A stretch of DNA of 64,000 bases from Ustilaginoidea virens (Eukaryota > Ascomycota > Sordariomycetes > Hypocreales > Clavicipitaceae). The translations under genes were made by a program, and so were the position numbers. Position 1 is the stretch's first letter, and each line of letters begins with the position of its first letter. Where the stretch lies: NCBI RefSeq assembly GCF_000687475.1, contig NC_057319.1:5508001-5572000 (forward strand), in the 5' to 3' direction. The notes beneath the pieces are model-generated. The model saw nothing but the letters and a program-made list of their open reading frames with translations. It made no database searches and was not told the origin of the DNA. This document shows, piece by piece, positions 33,547 through 43,692 of this stretch.

Positions 33547-35531
33547 GTTCGATACCGGAAGGGTCGCCAAAGATATTGCAAGGACGCTGGAAAGGGCTCG
33601 AAGTTCTGTGTGTCATTTCAGCATCATATGTGGACGTTGGGGAGCCACCGTACTACCTTCGTAATCAAGCTGACGAAGCGCGTCCACTGTAGACACGAGA
33701 TTCCTTTGAGTGCAATACGAGGTAAACATAAAGCGAAAGGTGCCGAGTCCATCTCCGATTGGATGCTTATTGATAAGCTCCAATCTAGACTGGTCTGACA
33801 TGATGCGGTCGTCGCTGCGTGGTGCCATGGTCGGTGCAGGTTATGTTATCACAACTTTCCCGATATTGGCGGATATTCGATATCCTGATCGGTTGTGGAG
33901 GCCTCGCTCCTGCCGGCGACGTTAAATGGCTGCGTAGCGCTGGCACGGGATGCAGTCGAAAGTTAATTCCTTCCGAGAGACCACGTAACCTCAAAACACG
34001 GTAGGTCCGGGGGCTAATATCATTAACCTCCTAGATATACTGTTCTCGCGATGTTCGGATTTCCGGAGTTTTCTCTCAAGATATGTTCGTATTTTGCCTG
34101 AGCATTCTAGGGCCCGGGGTTTTATATCGGTCTTGTACTGGGCTGAAAAGGCCTGGTGGAATATGGGCGGTGGATAAATAACGTGACGGGCGGTGGCATA
34201 GTGAGGTTTAATCGAACCAAGTTCTGATTCCGTCAGTCAGTAGAGTTCAAGTGGTTTTTTTGCAGCAGCATCCCAGGCCACGGTCTGCAGCCTGGGGTCG
34301 GGGCTGGGGTCGGGCTTGCGAAAAGGAGGGATGCTGCTTGCAAGGTTGCAGCTACGATGATGCTGGTCGCGAGCGTGGATTTCTTCTGCACAAGACTTCT
34401 CGAATCCCTTTAAAGGTGCTAAGGTGCAGCGTTTGTACTGGACCCACTTTCTGCTAGATACCTAGCAGGTACCTCCTTCTTACTAGACTGCCAAACATTA
34501 ACCACAAAAATCCTTATATTAGTAACTATAGTATTTACTATATACCTGCTAATAAATAATTATCGGGAGGTATAACTGCTAAATACGACCTATTAATCAG
34601 GGCATATTACATATTTTCTATAGCTAAATTAGCGGAAATCGCCCTATGGCGCGTTATATCTTATGAGGAGTGGGACGTAGGGCTTTGTAGCTCTGGATGC
34701 TGTGGGTACTTATCTTATTATACTATTTCATCGTCTGCTGATGTACCCTGTTATATACGGCTTTCTATTGGCTCAAACCCTGGTCCAGTACGAAAGCTGC
34801 ACCTTAGCACCTTCAAAGGGATGGTAAGGGGCTGAATTCTAATTCGCCCACGGGCCCTGCGGCCCTGTGGATGGCTTAGGTAATTCCGGGTTCTCAAGTG
34901 CCCAAAAGGTACGGAGTACATTTAACTGCGCCTTACTAAGAGGTAGGTACCTAAGGCCACGGAACATGAGCGCTGAAAGAATGCATCAAACGTTTTTATG
35001 CAAAATGCATGTCTATATGCCGTGCATGCCTCGGAGAAATATGGGCACAGATATCCTCTGCGTACGGATCAGGGTGAGCACGGGGATCAGCACGCGTCGT
35101 GTACGTGGCCATGGAGCTGGTTGGAATCGCAGAGACGATTTTGAGAATACCTAACGAGTGTCTACCATACATACCGTCTGTCGTACGATGCCTGCCGTGT
35201 GCGCAAAGGAACCGGCGCCGCCGGTGTCTGCCGCGTCGCATCCAAGCGACATGTTCTCCCATCAACTCTGGACCTGAGCCCTGTGCCACGGCGAGTTGGT
35301 TGCTAAGAGAGGGGAGCCAGGAGGAGCTCGAGGCAGTCGCCCCTTTTCGTCGACCTGATTAAATCGCTGGTTTTCGCGCAATCCAGTCGCCCCCCCCCCC
35401 CCCCTCCCAGCTCGCTTTCCGGCAAACCAACAAAGCACCATGACAACGCGCCCTAACAAAAGAAACCCGACAAAGGGAAATTGCCAAACAACTCATGAAA
35501 CATTCCCCCAATCACGAGAGGGCGAGGATCC
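33547..35531. other. 2-kb spacer with an AT-rich inverted-repeat element
   Basis: 33600-34000 is the upstream flank of the FunK1 gene. 34404-34822 is the inverted-repeat element listed separately. 34840-35500 is GC-richer with a TACGGAGTAC palindrome at 34910-34919, GGTACC at 34945 and a C run at 35391-35404. No gene is supported. Confidence 0.55.
34404..34822. mobile_element. MITE-like element with 41-bp terminal inverted repeats
   Basis: The left arm 34404-34444 (ATCCCTTTAAAGGTGCTAAG...) and the reverse complement of 34782-34822 match at 38 of 41 positions. The 337-bp interior is very AT-rich and stop-dense. No transposase is present, so this is a non-autonomous or gutted DNA element. A clear target duplication was not found, so the exact ends are provisional. 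Confidence 0.65.
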
Positions 35532-37217
35532 CTATATCGGGGGCACCTCCCCCACCGGTATAATCACCTCTGTCTCGACGGGCTCACCCCCCGCGACGCT
35601 CACACTCAAAGCAAACCTGAGATGAAAACCATCCGTCCGATCCTGGCGGAATTGGATCCGGTCAAACGTGATTACCAGCGGCTGATTCAGATCCTCGTAT
35701 CCTTCTCTCGCCAGCGTGTTGGTCAGTCTGACGGTAAAGTTTCGTGTTCTTGCTGTATTGGTTTCCGTGAGAGGAACCAGGTTGCTGACGCGGAGATGCA
35801 CGGCCGGCAAAGGACGAGTGATGGGCCGGCTGGGAGTATACACGATGTTTTGCGTCCAGGGAGGAGTCCACGGCCTCGTCGATGACAAGGTCCGGTGATC
35901 CGTCTCAATTAGGTGCCTCTCGTGGCCAGGGATGTGGTAGTGTCTCCTGTTTTGGTCCGAAGAATACGGCGGCACTGCCGTCTTCATTGCCAACGCAAAC
36001 TGCGGTCCGCCGAGCCCAGTCCAGAAGATGCTCGCATCCACCTGGTTTCCGTGCCGTCCGAGTTGTTCAACGACCGGGGACAAGAGATCCCACGGCGATG
36101 GCATCGTGGCCCCCTGCCACGTGGCGTATCGCCTGTTCATGATATCGTGGTGCCTCCATCCCAGCTCGTTGCAAATCAGAATCCGTATGATTCTTCTCAC
36201 ACCCATGAGCGATGTTCTCCCTGCCTGACACCCGAGCGGCACCCAGTCTCTCAGGTGTAAGCTGCTCTGCAGCGGCCGCCTGACGTCCGGCTCACACACG
36301 TCCTTGTCTTGCCTTATCGCCCCTTCGTCCAGGCTGGATATCCTCCTCCCGACTTGATTCCGCAGCAAATCCATGAGCCAGATTACGCATAGCAGCGACG
36401 AGTCCTCCACGCTGGGCTGCCGATTGACTCTGCCGACAAAGTACCTGAACGTCTTGGCCATCCCGAGTGCATTCCAAAACTCGATCCAGAAGTGAATGCA
36501 GGAGTCTATCCGTTGCGTCTTCAGCTCGTCGTCCGCACAGTCGAAGATGTACAAGTCCCCTGAGAACCTGTCGAACACGGTCATGCCCCACTGGTCGTTG
36601 ACGCCGTAGATGATCGGCACTACGATGAATCTCCTGCCCCAAACGAGCCGCTTGCATTCCTCCGAGCCTCGTATTTCATTGCCGTCGTGGAACCCCCCCA
36701 GCTTGGTGGGCATGTCGTACGTCGGGTTCCAAACCTCCTCAAAGGTATTGGGTTTTGTGCGTGGCATCGACGCATCCGGTAGCCCTTTGACCCTGTATGG
36801 CTTGATGAACGCAACAGACTCGTGCGTTCCATAGGAAACAATCGCCAGAAGACACTGGACTTCCATAACAGAGAGGCCTCTGTGGGTTCCGAAAGTGCCG
36901 TTGAAGAGCCTGTGGAGGATGGCAACGTGCAAAAACCAGGGGATACCGCTATATGACAAGCCGTTGTTGATAAAGGGCGGCATGGGAGCCAGGTGTCGAT
37001 ACATGGTGAGTACCTTTTCGAAAAGGGCCTTGGAGGACGCAGCATCTAGTGGAAGGTTGAACGGGTCGAGCTTGGCGGATTGCATCTCCCTGGCAGCGTC
37101 CGCAGTCGGCCATGCTGTTCGAGGTAGGAACTGGGGCACTTGGAGGTGGTCGTGCAGTATCTCGGTTGGATTGGCGAAGACGCCATCGTCGAGTGTGACG
37201 ACGCCAACGATTGACAT
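35532..37217 (-). CDS. Ulp1/C48-like domain protein, probably catalytically degenerate
   Basis: A single frame gives 561 residues from ATG 37217. A TATATAAG box 75-82 bp upstream supports this start over the longer open frame. The central part (about residues 195-285) resembles the Ulp1/SENP C48 fold: RRFIVVPIIYGVNDQWGMTV, a hydrophobic strand GDLYIFDCADD, a helix, then NRQPSVEDSSLLCVIWLMDL. In active C48 enzymes the corresponding residues are His-Trp, Asp, Gln and Asp-Cys. Here they read Gln209-Trp210, Asp226 or Asp229, Gln267 and Asp272-Ser273, so the nucleophile and His appear replaced. The C-terminal 150 residues (RTRNFTVRLTNTLAREGYED...) look beta-rich and match nothing I know. No signal peptide is visible. 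The C48 assignment is by fold pattern and is tentative. It is a neighbour of the FunK1 gene on the same strand. Confidence 0.72.
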   Translation of the reverse strand: MSIVGVVTLDDGVFANPTEILHDHLQVPQFLPRTAWPTADAAREMQSAKLDPFNLPLDAASSKALFEKVLTMYRHLAPMPPFINNGLSYSGIPWFLHVAILHRLFNGTFGTHRGLSVMEVQCLLAIVSYGTHESVAFIKPYRVKGLPDASMPRTKPNTFEEVWNPTYDMPTKLGGFHDGNEIRGSEECKRLVWGRRFIVVPIIYGVNDQWGMTVFDRFSGDLYIFDCADDELKTQRIDSCIHFWIEFWNALGMAKTFRYFVGRVNRQPSVEDSSLLCVIWLMDLLRNQVGRRISSLDEGAIRQDKDVCEPDVRRPLQSSLHLRDWVPLGCQAGRTSLMGVRRIIRILICNELGWRHHDIMNRRYATWQGATMPSPWDLLSPVVEQLGRHGNQVDASIFWTGLGGPQFALAMKTAVPPYSSDQNRRHYHIPGHERHLIETDHRTLSSTRPWTPPWTQNIVYTPSRPITRPLPAVHLRVSNLVPLTETNTARTRNFTVRLTNTLAREGYEDLNQPLVITFDRIQFRQDRTDGFHLRFALSVSVAGGEPVETEVIIPVGEVPPI

Positions 37218-37291
37218 GGTGTCCTTTGTTTGGAGGATATGGGAATTGTCCTGATTTGCGGCGTTGTCTTGAGGCTGTTTGCTCCCAAGAC

Positions 37292-37299
37292 TTATATAT
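37292..37299 (-). promoter_or_regulatory. TATA box of the C48-like gene
   Basis: TATATAAG reads on the minus strand, 75-82 bp upstream of ATG 37217, a normal spacing for a TATA-driven gene with a short leader. It lies inside the alternative longer frame, which argues against that longer start. Confidence 0.5.
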
Positions 37300-40269
37300 G
37301 CGTGCTGTCCAGCTCTCTCGTCACTGCCTTGTCTTGGCAAACGCGATTGCTTCCCGAGGCTTTCAGCTAAGGCTAATGAATGTAGGAAAACACTACATGA
37401 AAGCTGCTTTTCGAGACCTGTCGACGGGACAAGAAACAAGGACGAAAATCATAGCAGGTAGCAAACTTGCAGGGCGAACAAACGTCAGCAGGGGCAATAC
37501 GGCGCGAGGCGTGAAAGGCGCGCCGCAGCACCAAAAGACAGAAGTTGAGCATCTCGCCTATCGTGATTTGCAGCTACAAAGAAAAGAGATGAAGAGAGAG
37601 TTTTCAGGCATTCATCGCAGGGCCGCGTATTGTTTCGCTGCCCTCTACGTTTGTCAAGTACTCCGTACCTTAGCGAATGATGCTCGTACTCAACCCCGTG
37701 CACATGCTGCTCAACAACGGCGGACGAGCCATGGTGAAGTGAGTACCCCTGAATCCTAGATCATGTGTTAGTGAGGAGAGCAAGGTTTGCCAATATGTGG
37801 ATAATGAAGAAACGATTGGCATGGATAGTCCGCCAATTGCCGCACTTGGTCCGGGTTGGATGAATTGTCCCTCTGGGAGCGTTGATTTTCTGATTATCCT
37901 ACTTGCAGTTGGCACCAGGTTGAGAGATCAGGAAACATCTCCAGAATATGCTCTTGGTAGCCAGCTTTTCGTTCAGATCTGGGAGGGATCTCTGAGATCA
38001 GTTGTCTCAACACACCCTCCTTGCCACCATCTCGAGTAAAGTCCCTGTGCGTTTGGACCGGATTCATGCAAAGGCGAGAGTATCCTGCCCAAAGTCAAAT
38101 GAGCGCCTTGAGTCATTCCTAGCGCAGCCGGCATGTGATTCGGAGCATCGAAAGATGGCTCCTCTGAGCCCTGGGAAAAGACGACGGTCTTGGACCGTGG
38201 CGATGTTCAGAGCGAGGTTCTGTTTGGTCCCTGGCTAAGCGCCCGACGACGGATTCATGTTCGCAGAACCAACGTCGCCATTGTGTCCTGTCTTTTGGAT
38301 CAACTCGTCAGGTTGAAAGTTGGTACCCGACATGTGCGTGGTGAAGCCAACGAGGATTCCGGCTGCGCATGGGTCTGCAACTACAGGGCGAGGCAAGCCT
38401 CATCCCAGAAGACGGCGGGACCAAACACGGAATTCGAGAAAGCTACCTCTGCCGTACAAGGGCCTCGTTTTATTGAGGCTTCTAATCTGGCCCGTACGCG
38501 GAATCGTGCACCTTGTCCAAAGATGTCACTGGCTCAAGAACGGCAGGAGCCCTATGAATGGGCGGGTGCAAACAAGACTCCGTCGTGAAACAAGTCCACG
38601 ACGCACAGTCGATGGGTTTATTCGGATGCATTGTAGCGTTTCTGAATCCAGGAGAATGTTGGTAACGTTGCGGCTGGCTGCCTCGCCTCGGCATCCGGAG
38701 AGATAACAAAGGGGTGTTTGCTGCTTGAAACGCGGGAGTACTTTTACCGGCTGATATTCTCAAGTCTCGACCCCGTGAAATGAAAACTACCGAGACTGGC
38801 AGAGCCAGTGGCATGGAACCGGTGAAGGACCAAGAGAAGGGTGGGAAAGTTGCGAGTCACAGGCAGAAGGGCTGTGGCCTGGTGGACTGCACTTGAAGTC
38901 CTACGCGGGACTGACGAGTCGCAAATCTTTGTGAGGCTTAGCTGCCACCACAGTGGAGAACTAATCGTGGATATTGTTGTAGTGGGTAGAGTCAACAGAG
39001 AGAGACTCTGCGTTCGTTACGATGCCAAAAGCCAACCGGCTCTTTTTTGTGGCGGTTCTTGTGGCATCGCGAGTTTCTGAATATTGAATCTCGAGGGGCA
39101 TCGAGGCGGAGGCAGAAAAGTGGGGGCTCATGGATCAGATCATCAGCATCATCAGCCAACCAAGCCCCATTGCGGCTGTGGCTGCCAACCAAGCCACAGC
39201 GGGACTACTTTGGCTCCTGCTTCCGAGCAACAGCCGTTGAAAGCCTGCCATCGACGACATTTCATCGACCATCGACGACATCGGTCCCAGCATAACCACC
39301 TATGATGCTGCTCCACGATACACAAATGAGAGCACCGGCATCCGCCCAGGCTGGCCATGAGTTGCCCTGTGAGTACGCTCTATGTGTAAAAGCCCCTGCT
39401 CTTGCGATGCGCATTCCCTGCAGCAGCTCTTGGGCCATGGAATTGACCTGACGACCAACTCAGCTACCAGACTGCGGTTCCTCTTCACTCGAGCATGCTC
39501 CCCCACATCGGGGTCGAACTGGCCGGCTTCCGGCCTGCTTGGGCGGAATCTTCAGGCCCTCCAGCCACGACCGAGGCTATGGGATACCGCGGCCGAGCAC
39601 GATAATGGGAGAAACGTCCCAACGTCATCTTCGGACCACGGCGTCATTCTTTGCACCTGCCGCCTCGCATTGCAGCAATGGCTGTTGAGTCGATGCCCCT
39701 CCTGCGCCAGCAACGTTACGTTTCTGTCCACTCACAGCCCGCTGTGAGTCCCGCAGACGGCCCCACCAGCGCGTCACCCGGCACGTGACATCGACCTCCC
39801 CAGCTCGGGCCGGGCTTTGGTGAAACTCTTTTCCGGGCGGGACCTGGAAGAGACAAGAATGGGCGATTTTTTTTGTCGCAGCCTTGGGGCCGACTTGGCA
39901 GCCACAGGGGACCTGATCCAACTGCCCAGCTCGCTGCTAGGCCCGGCCCAGGCGGCGGTAGGTGGTGCAGGTAGGTGGTGCAGGCGCAGTGACGCCTGGC
40001 GTTCCGCAAACAGAAAGTCGGCAAACAATAACATTGCATCAGCGCCCAGCAAGCCTCCTGCCGCTCCTCTGGTTTGCCCAGCCTAAATTTCTGCCACCTC
40101 CACTGGCGACCCCCCGGTTCTTCGCCCAAACATCCCACCAACCTCTTGTCCACCCGTCATCTGAACGCGTTTCCAGCTCTCGGCATTTCGCTCAACCGCT
40201 GTCGCATACCATACATACCATACCGCTACCGCAACCTCGTCTCTTTTTCTAACAAAAGTCAACCGCAAA
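37300..40269. other. 3-kb spacer, no gene recognised
   Basis: Composition is near 50% GC with no frame above about 145 codons and no motif. 37659-37668 is a TACTCCGTAC palindrome motif. A CATCAG-rich stretch lies at 39135-39160. The last 200 bp are pyrimidine-rich and form the H2A.Z leader and promoter. Confidence 0.5.
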
Positions 40270-41334
40270 ATGCCTGGCGGCAAGGGAAAGTCTTCTGGGG
40301 GTAAAAGCTCCGGAGGCAAGACGAGCGTCGAGGGTCCCAAGAAGCAGCAGAGCCACTCCGCGCGAGCTGGCCTTCAGGTAAGAAACTGTCAACTTTAATC
40401 GCGCGATTTACGGCTTTGCGACCCAAGAAAAACCGGGGTTTCCTCCAGCTCGGCCACCCTTGGATGACGCGCTCGCGCTCACCACGCTCACGACGTGACG
40501 CTATCCTGGCGCGAAACCGCCCTGCCGGCGCCGCGAGTGGACAAAGGAATTTTTCCACGCGTCGTTTTTCGGGCTCCTCTGCCTGCGCAGTCAACAAGTA
40601 CGTTACTCGGTTTTCTGGCGACTGCTATCCCGCGCGAACAAGTTCCCAGCCCGGCCCGGCCCACGCGGCGGATTCAGCATTTCCGGCCCCCTTAATGCGA
40701 AGTAGATGCTGGCTTTTGCATTACACACGCAGCATCCGCAAAAAAAAAAAAAACCGAGCATTCACGAGCGACGATGTTTACAAAAAATTTTGCAAAAAAT
40801 AGCCAAATCCCGCAGACGATGGGGGGAAAGGCAAGAGGAGGAATCGGCTTGGGTCGCAAAGCTATCAAGCAACCAGCTCTCACCAAAATGCTAACTTGTG
40901 ACCGTCAGTTCCCATGCGGCCGTGTCAAGCGTTTCCTGAAGCAAAACACCCAAAACAAGATGCGTGTCGGCGCCAAGGCTGCCGTATACGTTACTGCTGT
41001 TTTGGAATACCTGACTGCTGAAGTTTTGGAACTGGCAGGCGTACGTGTTTCCCTTTCCTTCTTTTTTGGCATCCGTCACTGGACTCACAGCTTGGCTGCC
41101 TGTTGCGTCACCCTCACTAACGCGCGTCGGTCGACTTTTCAGAATGCCGCCAAGGACCTCAAGGTCAAGCGCATCACTCCTCGCCACTTGCAGCTGGCCA
41201 TCCGTGGCGACGAAGAGTTGGACACTCTGATCCGCGCTACCATTGCCTTTGGTGGGGTCCTGCCACACATCAACCGCGCCCTGCTGCTCAAAGTCGAGCA
41301 GAAGAAGAAGAAGGCCCAGGCCATTGAGGCATAA
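40270..41334 (+). CDS. htz1: Histone H2A.Z variant
   Basis: Three exons, 40270-40377, 40909-41040 and 41143-41334, give 143 residues. The N-tail is [19 protein letters not shown] and reads into SHSARAGLQ. The fold follows with [61 protein letters not shown] and [10 protein letters not shown]. The H2A.Z-specific features include the acidic-patch DEELD and the tail [15 protein letters not shown] with no SQ motif. It replaces H2A in nucleosomes at promoters and boundaries. Intron 1 is 531 bp, long for this genome, with GTAAGA, branch GCTAAC and acceptor GTCAG. Intron 2 is 102 bp (GTACGT, branch CACTAAC, TTTTCAG) and is in frame and stop-free. The call is near certain. Confidence 0.97.
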
Positions 41335-42038
41335 TACCACCCTTTTGAAACTTCTCTCTGGTTTCCGGCTTTCTTTTCCCCTTTGCTTTCCTTCTTGATC
41401 TCTTTTGTCCGATTTTCGTCAAGGGACCGGCTGGGTCCTTTGGTTTGACTTGTTTTGGGTTCAGGATTCAGGAGTGTCTCTTTGTGCTTATGGGTCAGGG
41501 ATATCTACGGATCTTTTTGTTTTTGTTTTGACAGTGGGCGTCGACGCGGGGGGAGGGGGGAAGGCTCGATACAGCAACGTGAGACGGGAAGCGTCTTGGA
41601 AATGCTGCAACGGGCGAGCCGAGGCAACAACGCGGTTCGATAACACGGTCCTCTTTCGAACCGGGAGGCGGAGGGACAAGCGGATGAAGAAAATCAAAAC
41701 ACGAGGAAGACGGGCAAGACAAAATGGACGGCGTGAGAGAGGCACCTGATGGAATCGCTGGCATTCCCTGGTGGAGGAGGGTGTCATGTACAAGTAGTAA
41801 TGTAGGGTTCTCTTTGGTTCTCGGAAATGAAGATTGCGAGGTCTTGAGCATACTGAGCGAGCGTACAGCGAGGATGCACTCTGCCAACTCCGCGGTGCAC
41901 TCGGCAAGCGCATGTTTTCTCGGCGACTGAAATAACCAGGCAAACGTTGATGATTCCTCGGCGACTGAAGCGCCCAGGCAAAAGCCGACAGCTTTGGCAC
42001 CTCGTAAATCCCCCGCCGCCGCCGTCCAAACGGCAGAC
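41335..42038. other. Convergent 3' flanks, nothing else seen
   Basis: The 3' UTR of H2A.Z (T/C-rich to about 41410) faces the 3' side of the zinc-binding protein gene. Open frames on both strands have no motif. Confidence 0.55.
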
Positions 42039-42428
42039 TCAATGCCAGCACCACGCACCACCACGAGCCTCGAGCGCATCCTCCCAGCCCCCGCGCTCAA
42101 ACTGCCCCGTGCTGACCAGATGGTCCCTCAGCGAGGCATACCTCGCATGCAGGCACTGGCTCGGGTAATCGCACTCGAGGGAGCAGTCGCGCGGGCGGCC
42201 TGGCCCCCCGGCCTGCGGCGCCAGGCTCCTCCTCCAGCGCATCCAGGCCCTCCAGCCGTCGTAGTCGAACTCGACGGCGCACACGGGCGGGTGGCGCGGC
42301 GCGTGCCACAGGCAGAAGCGGTGGCTGCACGACAGGCAGCGGCGCGTGACGGCGATGTTGTACCTCGTCGAGCAGCGGTGGCAGGTCCACGTCCAGGGGA
42401 GGGGGGTGGGCGGCGGGGACGGCCACAT
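42039..42428 (-). CDS. Small Cys-rich zinc-binding fungal protein
   Basis: A single exon gives 129 residues starting MWPSPPPTPLPWTWTC. Paired cysteines form a zinc-ribbon-like pattern: C16-x2-C19, then C31-x2-C34-x-H36-x2-C39, then C50, followed by the conserved EFDYDGWRAWMRWRR and a second Cys cluster DCSLECDYPSQC. This W-x-C-x2-C ... C-x2-C-x-H-x-F-C arrangement, with EFDYxGWxxWxRWRR, is familiar from uncharacterised ascomycete proteins and usually continues further. Relatives I recall are longer, so a further 3' exon may be missed or this copy is short. A nucleic-acid or protein-binding role is plausible but unproven. It is convergent with H2A.Z. Confidence 0.75.
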   Translation of the reverse strand: MWPSPPPTPLPWTWTCHRCSTRYNIAVTRRCLSCSHRFCLWHAPRHPPVCAVEFDYDGWRAWMRWRRSLAPQAGGPGRPRDCSLECDYPSQCLHARYASLRDHLVSTGQFERGGWEDALEARGGAWCWH

Positions 42429-43600
42429 GCTTCGGCTCCTGCTTTCGCTTTGCGCTTTGGGTGGGGTTTGCGCTGATGCTTGGGTTGCTCGATGTGAAGC
42501 GGGGTGGTGATGCTCGTGGGCGGGTTTGCCTGGTTGGGTTTGCTTTATTTCAAAGCGAGGTTTCTGCTGCGTGATTTCTGCTTGTGTCTGGCTGGACTGC
42601 TTGATTTGCGAGGTTCACGCATCGCGATGCAGATAGATGCGCGCTGAGGTGGTTGCGCGGTTGTGAGCAATGGGTGAGGCAGAGGTGAGTTTTCGAGGGA
42701 ACAATGGGATGGGACGGGACGGCGCGCGCGTTGTTGTCCGTGGTCGAGGGAAAAAAACGACAAGGCAGCCTGTCTTTCTGCACTCTGATGAGGCCCCGGA
42801 ATACTGCCGGCGAAGCGGGCGTGCAAAGGGACTCCATTTTGCAAAGAACCTTGGTTGTTTGGGACGGCAATCAGGGAGCGGGCGCCCCGCGGCATCGCGA
42901 CGCCGTTGGCATGCGTCGGTTCGTCATGGCGTCCAGCACGGCGAGGTCCGCAGACAGCCTGCCGCGGCGACTTGACGCTGGGAGATTGCCGTCCGCGGCC
43001 ATGGCGAAGGGGATGCGCAGATGCGCGTGGGCGAAAGGGACGAAGGCGGGAAAGGGAAGCTGGCGATGTCACCAGGCCCCGGGCCAGTGCGAAGCGAAGC
43101 CACCACGGTGTTTGCGCACTGTGCGCTGGGGGGCTTCTCAGCGGCCCGGATGTCTCGGCGTTCCTGTGTCCGGGGGGGTTGCCTGTCGGGCCGGCAACTC
43201 GCGGGCCGAGGGGCGCTGGCTGCGGACATCAAGCTGCTGGGCAAGGCCCTGGCGAGGGGATCCCCATAGAACCTTTGCAGGGAGTCCAACGCAGCGAGTG
43301 CAGCATGGATGCTCCGACACCTGCCGTCTTCGGCCTGGCCTGACTTTTTGACTCGGGGACGAGCAGCTCGTCTCGGGGGATCCAAAGCCAATGGGACGCC
43401 CGGAGCAAGGTTCAGCAGTCCTTCCTGCTTCGGCGCGAGATGCTCTGTCGTGGCCAGAGCTAGACGGGCACATGGTACCCGGGATGGCAGGTCGTCGACG
43501 CAGCTCCGCTCGGGCTTGCTGGTTGTTGTCCGTCTGCCGCGGCCTCCTGCCGCATAAAGATAGTTGGACATGGGTGCTTCTCGCGGCAGGACGGCCAAGG
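42429..43600. other. Spacer between divergent genes, no gene seen
   Basis: GC-rich DNA with long overlapping Pro/Ala/Arg-rich frames on both strands, none with a motif. It holds the promoters of the zinc-binding gene (left) and the S28 peptidase gene (right). Confidence 0.55.
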
Positions 43601-43607
43601 TATAAAA
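43601..43607 (+). promoter_or_regulatory. TATA box of the S28 peptidase gene
   Basis: TATAAAAAGG lies 92 bp upstream of the ATG at 43693, a consensus match at normal distance. It suggests a regulated, inducible promoter, as is common for secreted hydrolases. Confidence 0.6.
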
Positions 43608-43692
43608 AGGGGCCGTGTGCGCGCGGCCTGTTGCAAAAAAAGTCGGAGCCTGCAGCTCGGGCTTGCACCGCACCTGGGCACCACCGGCCGAG

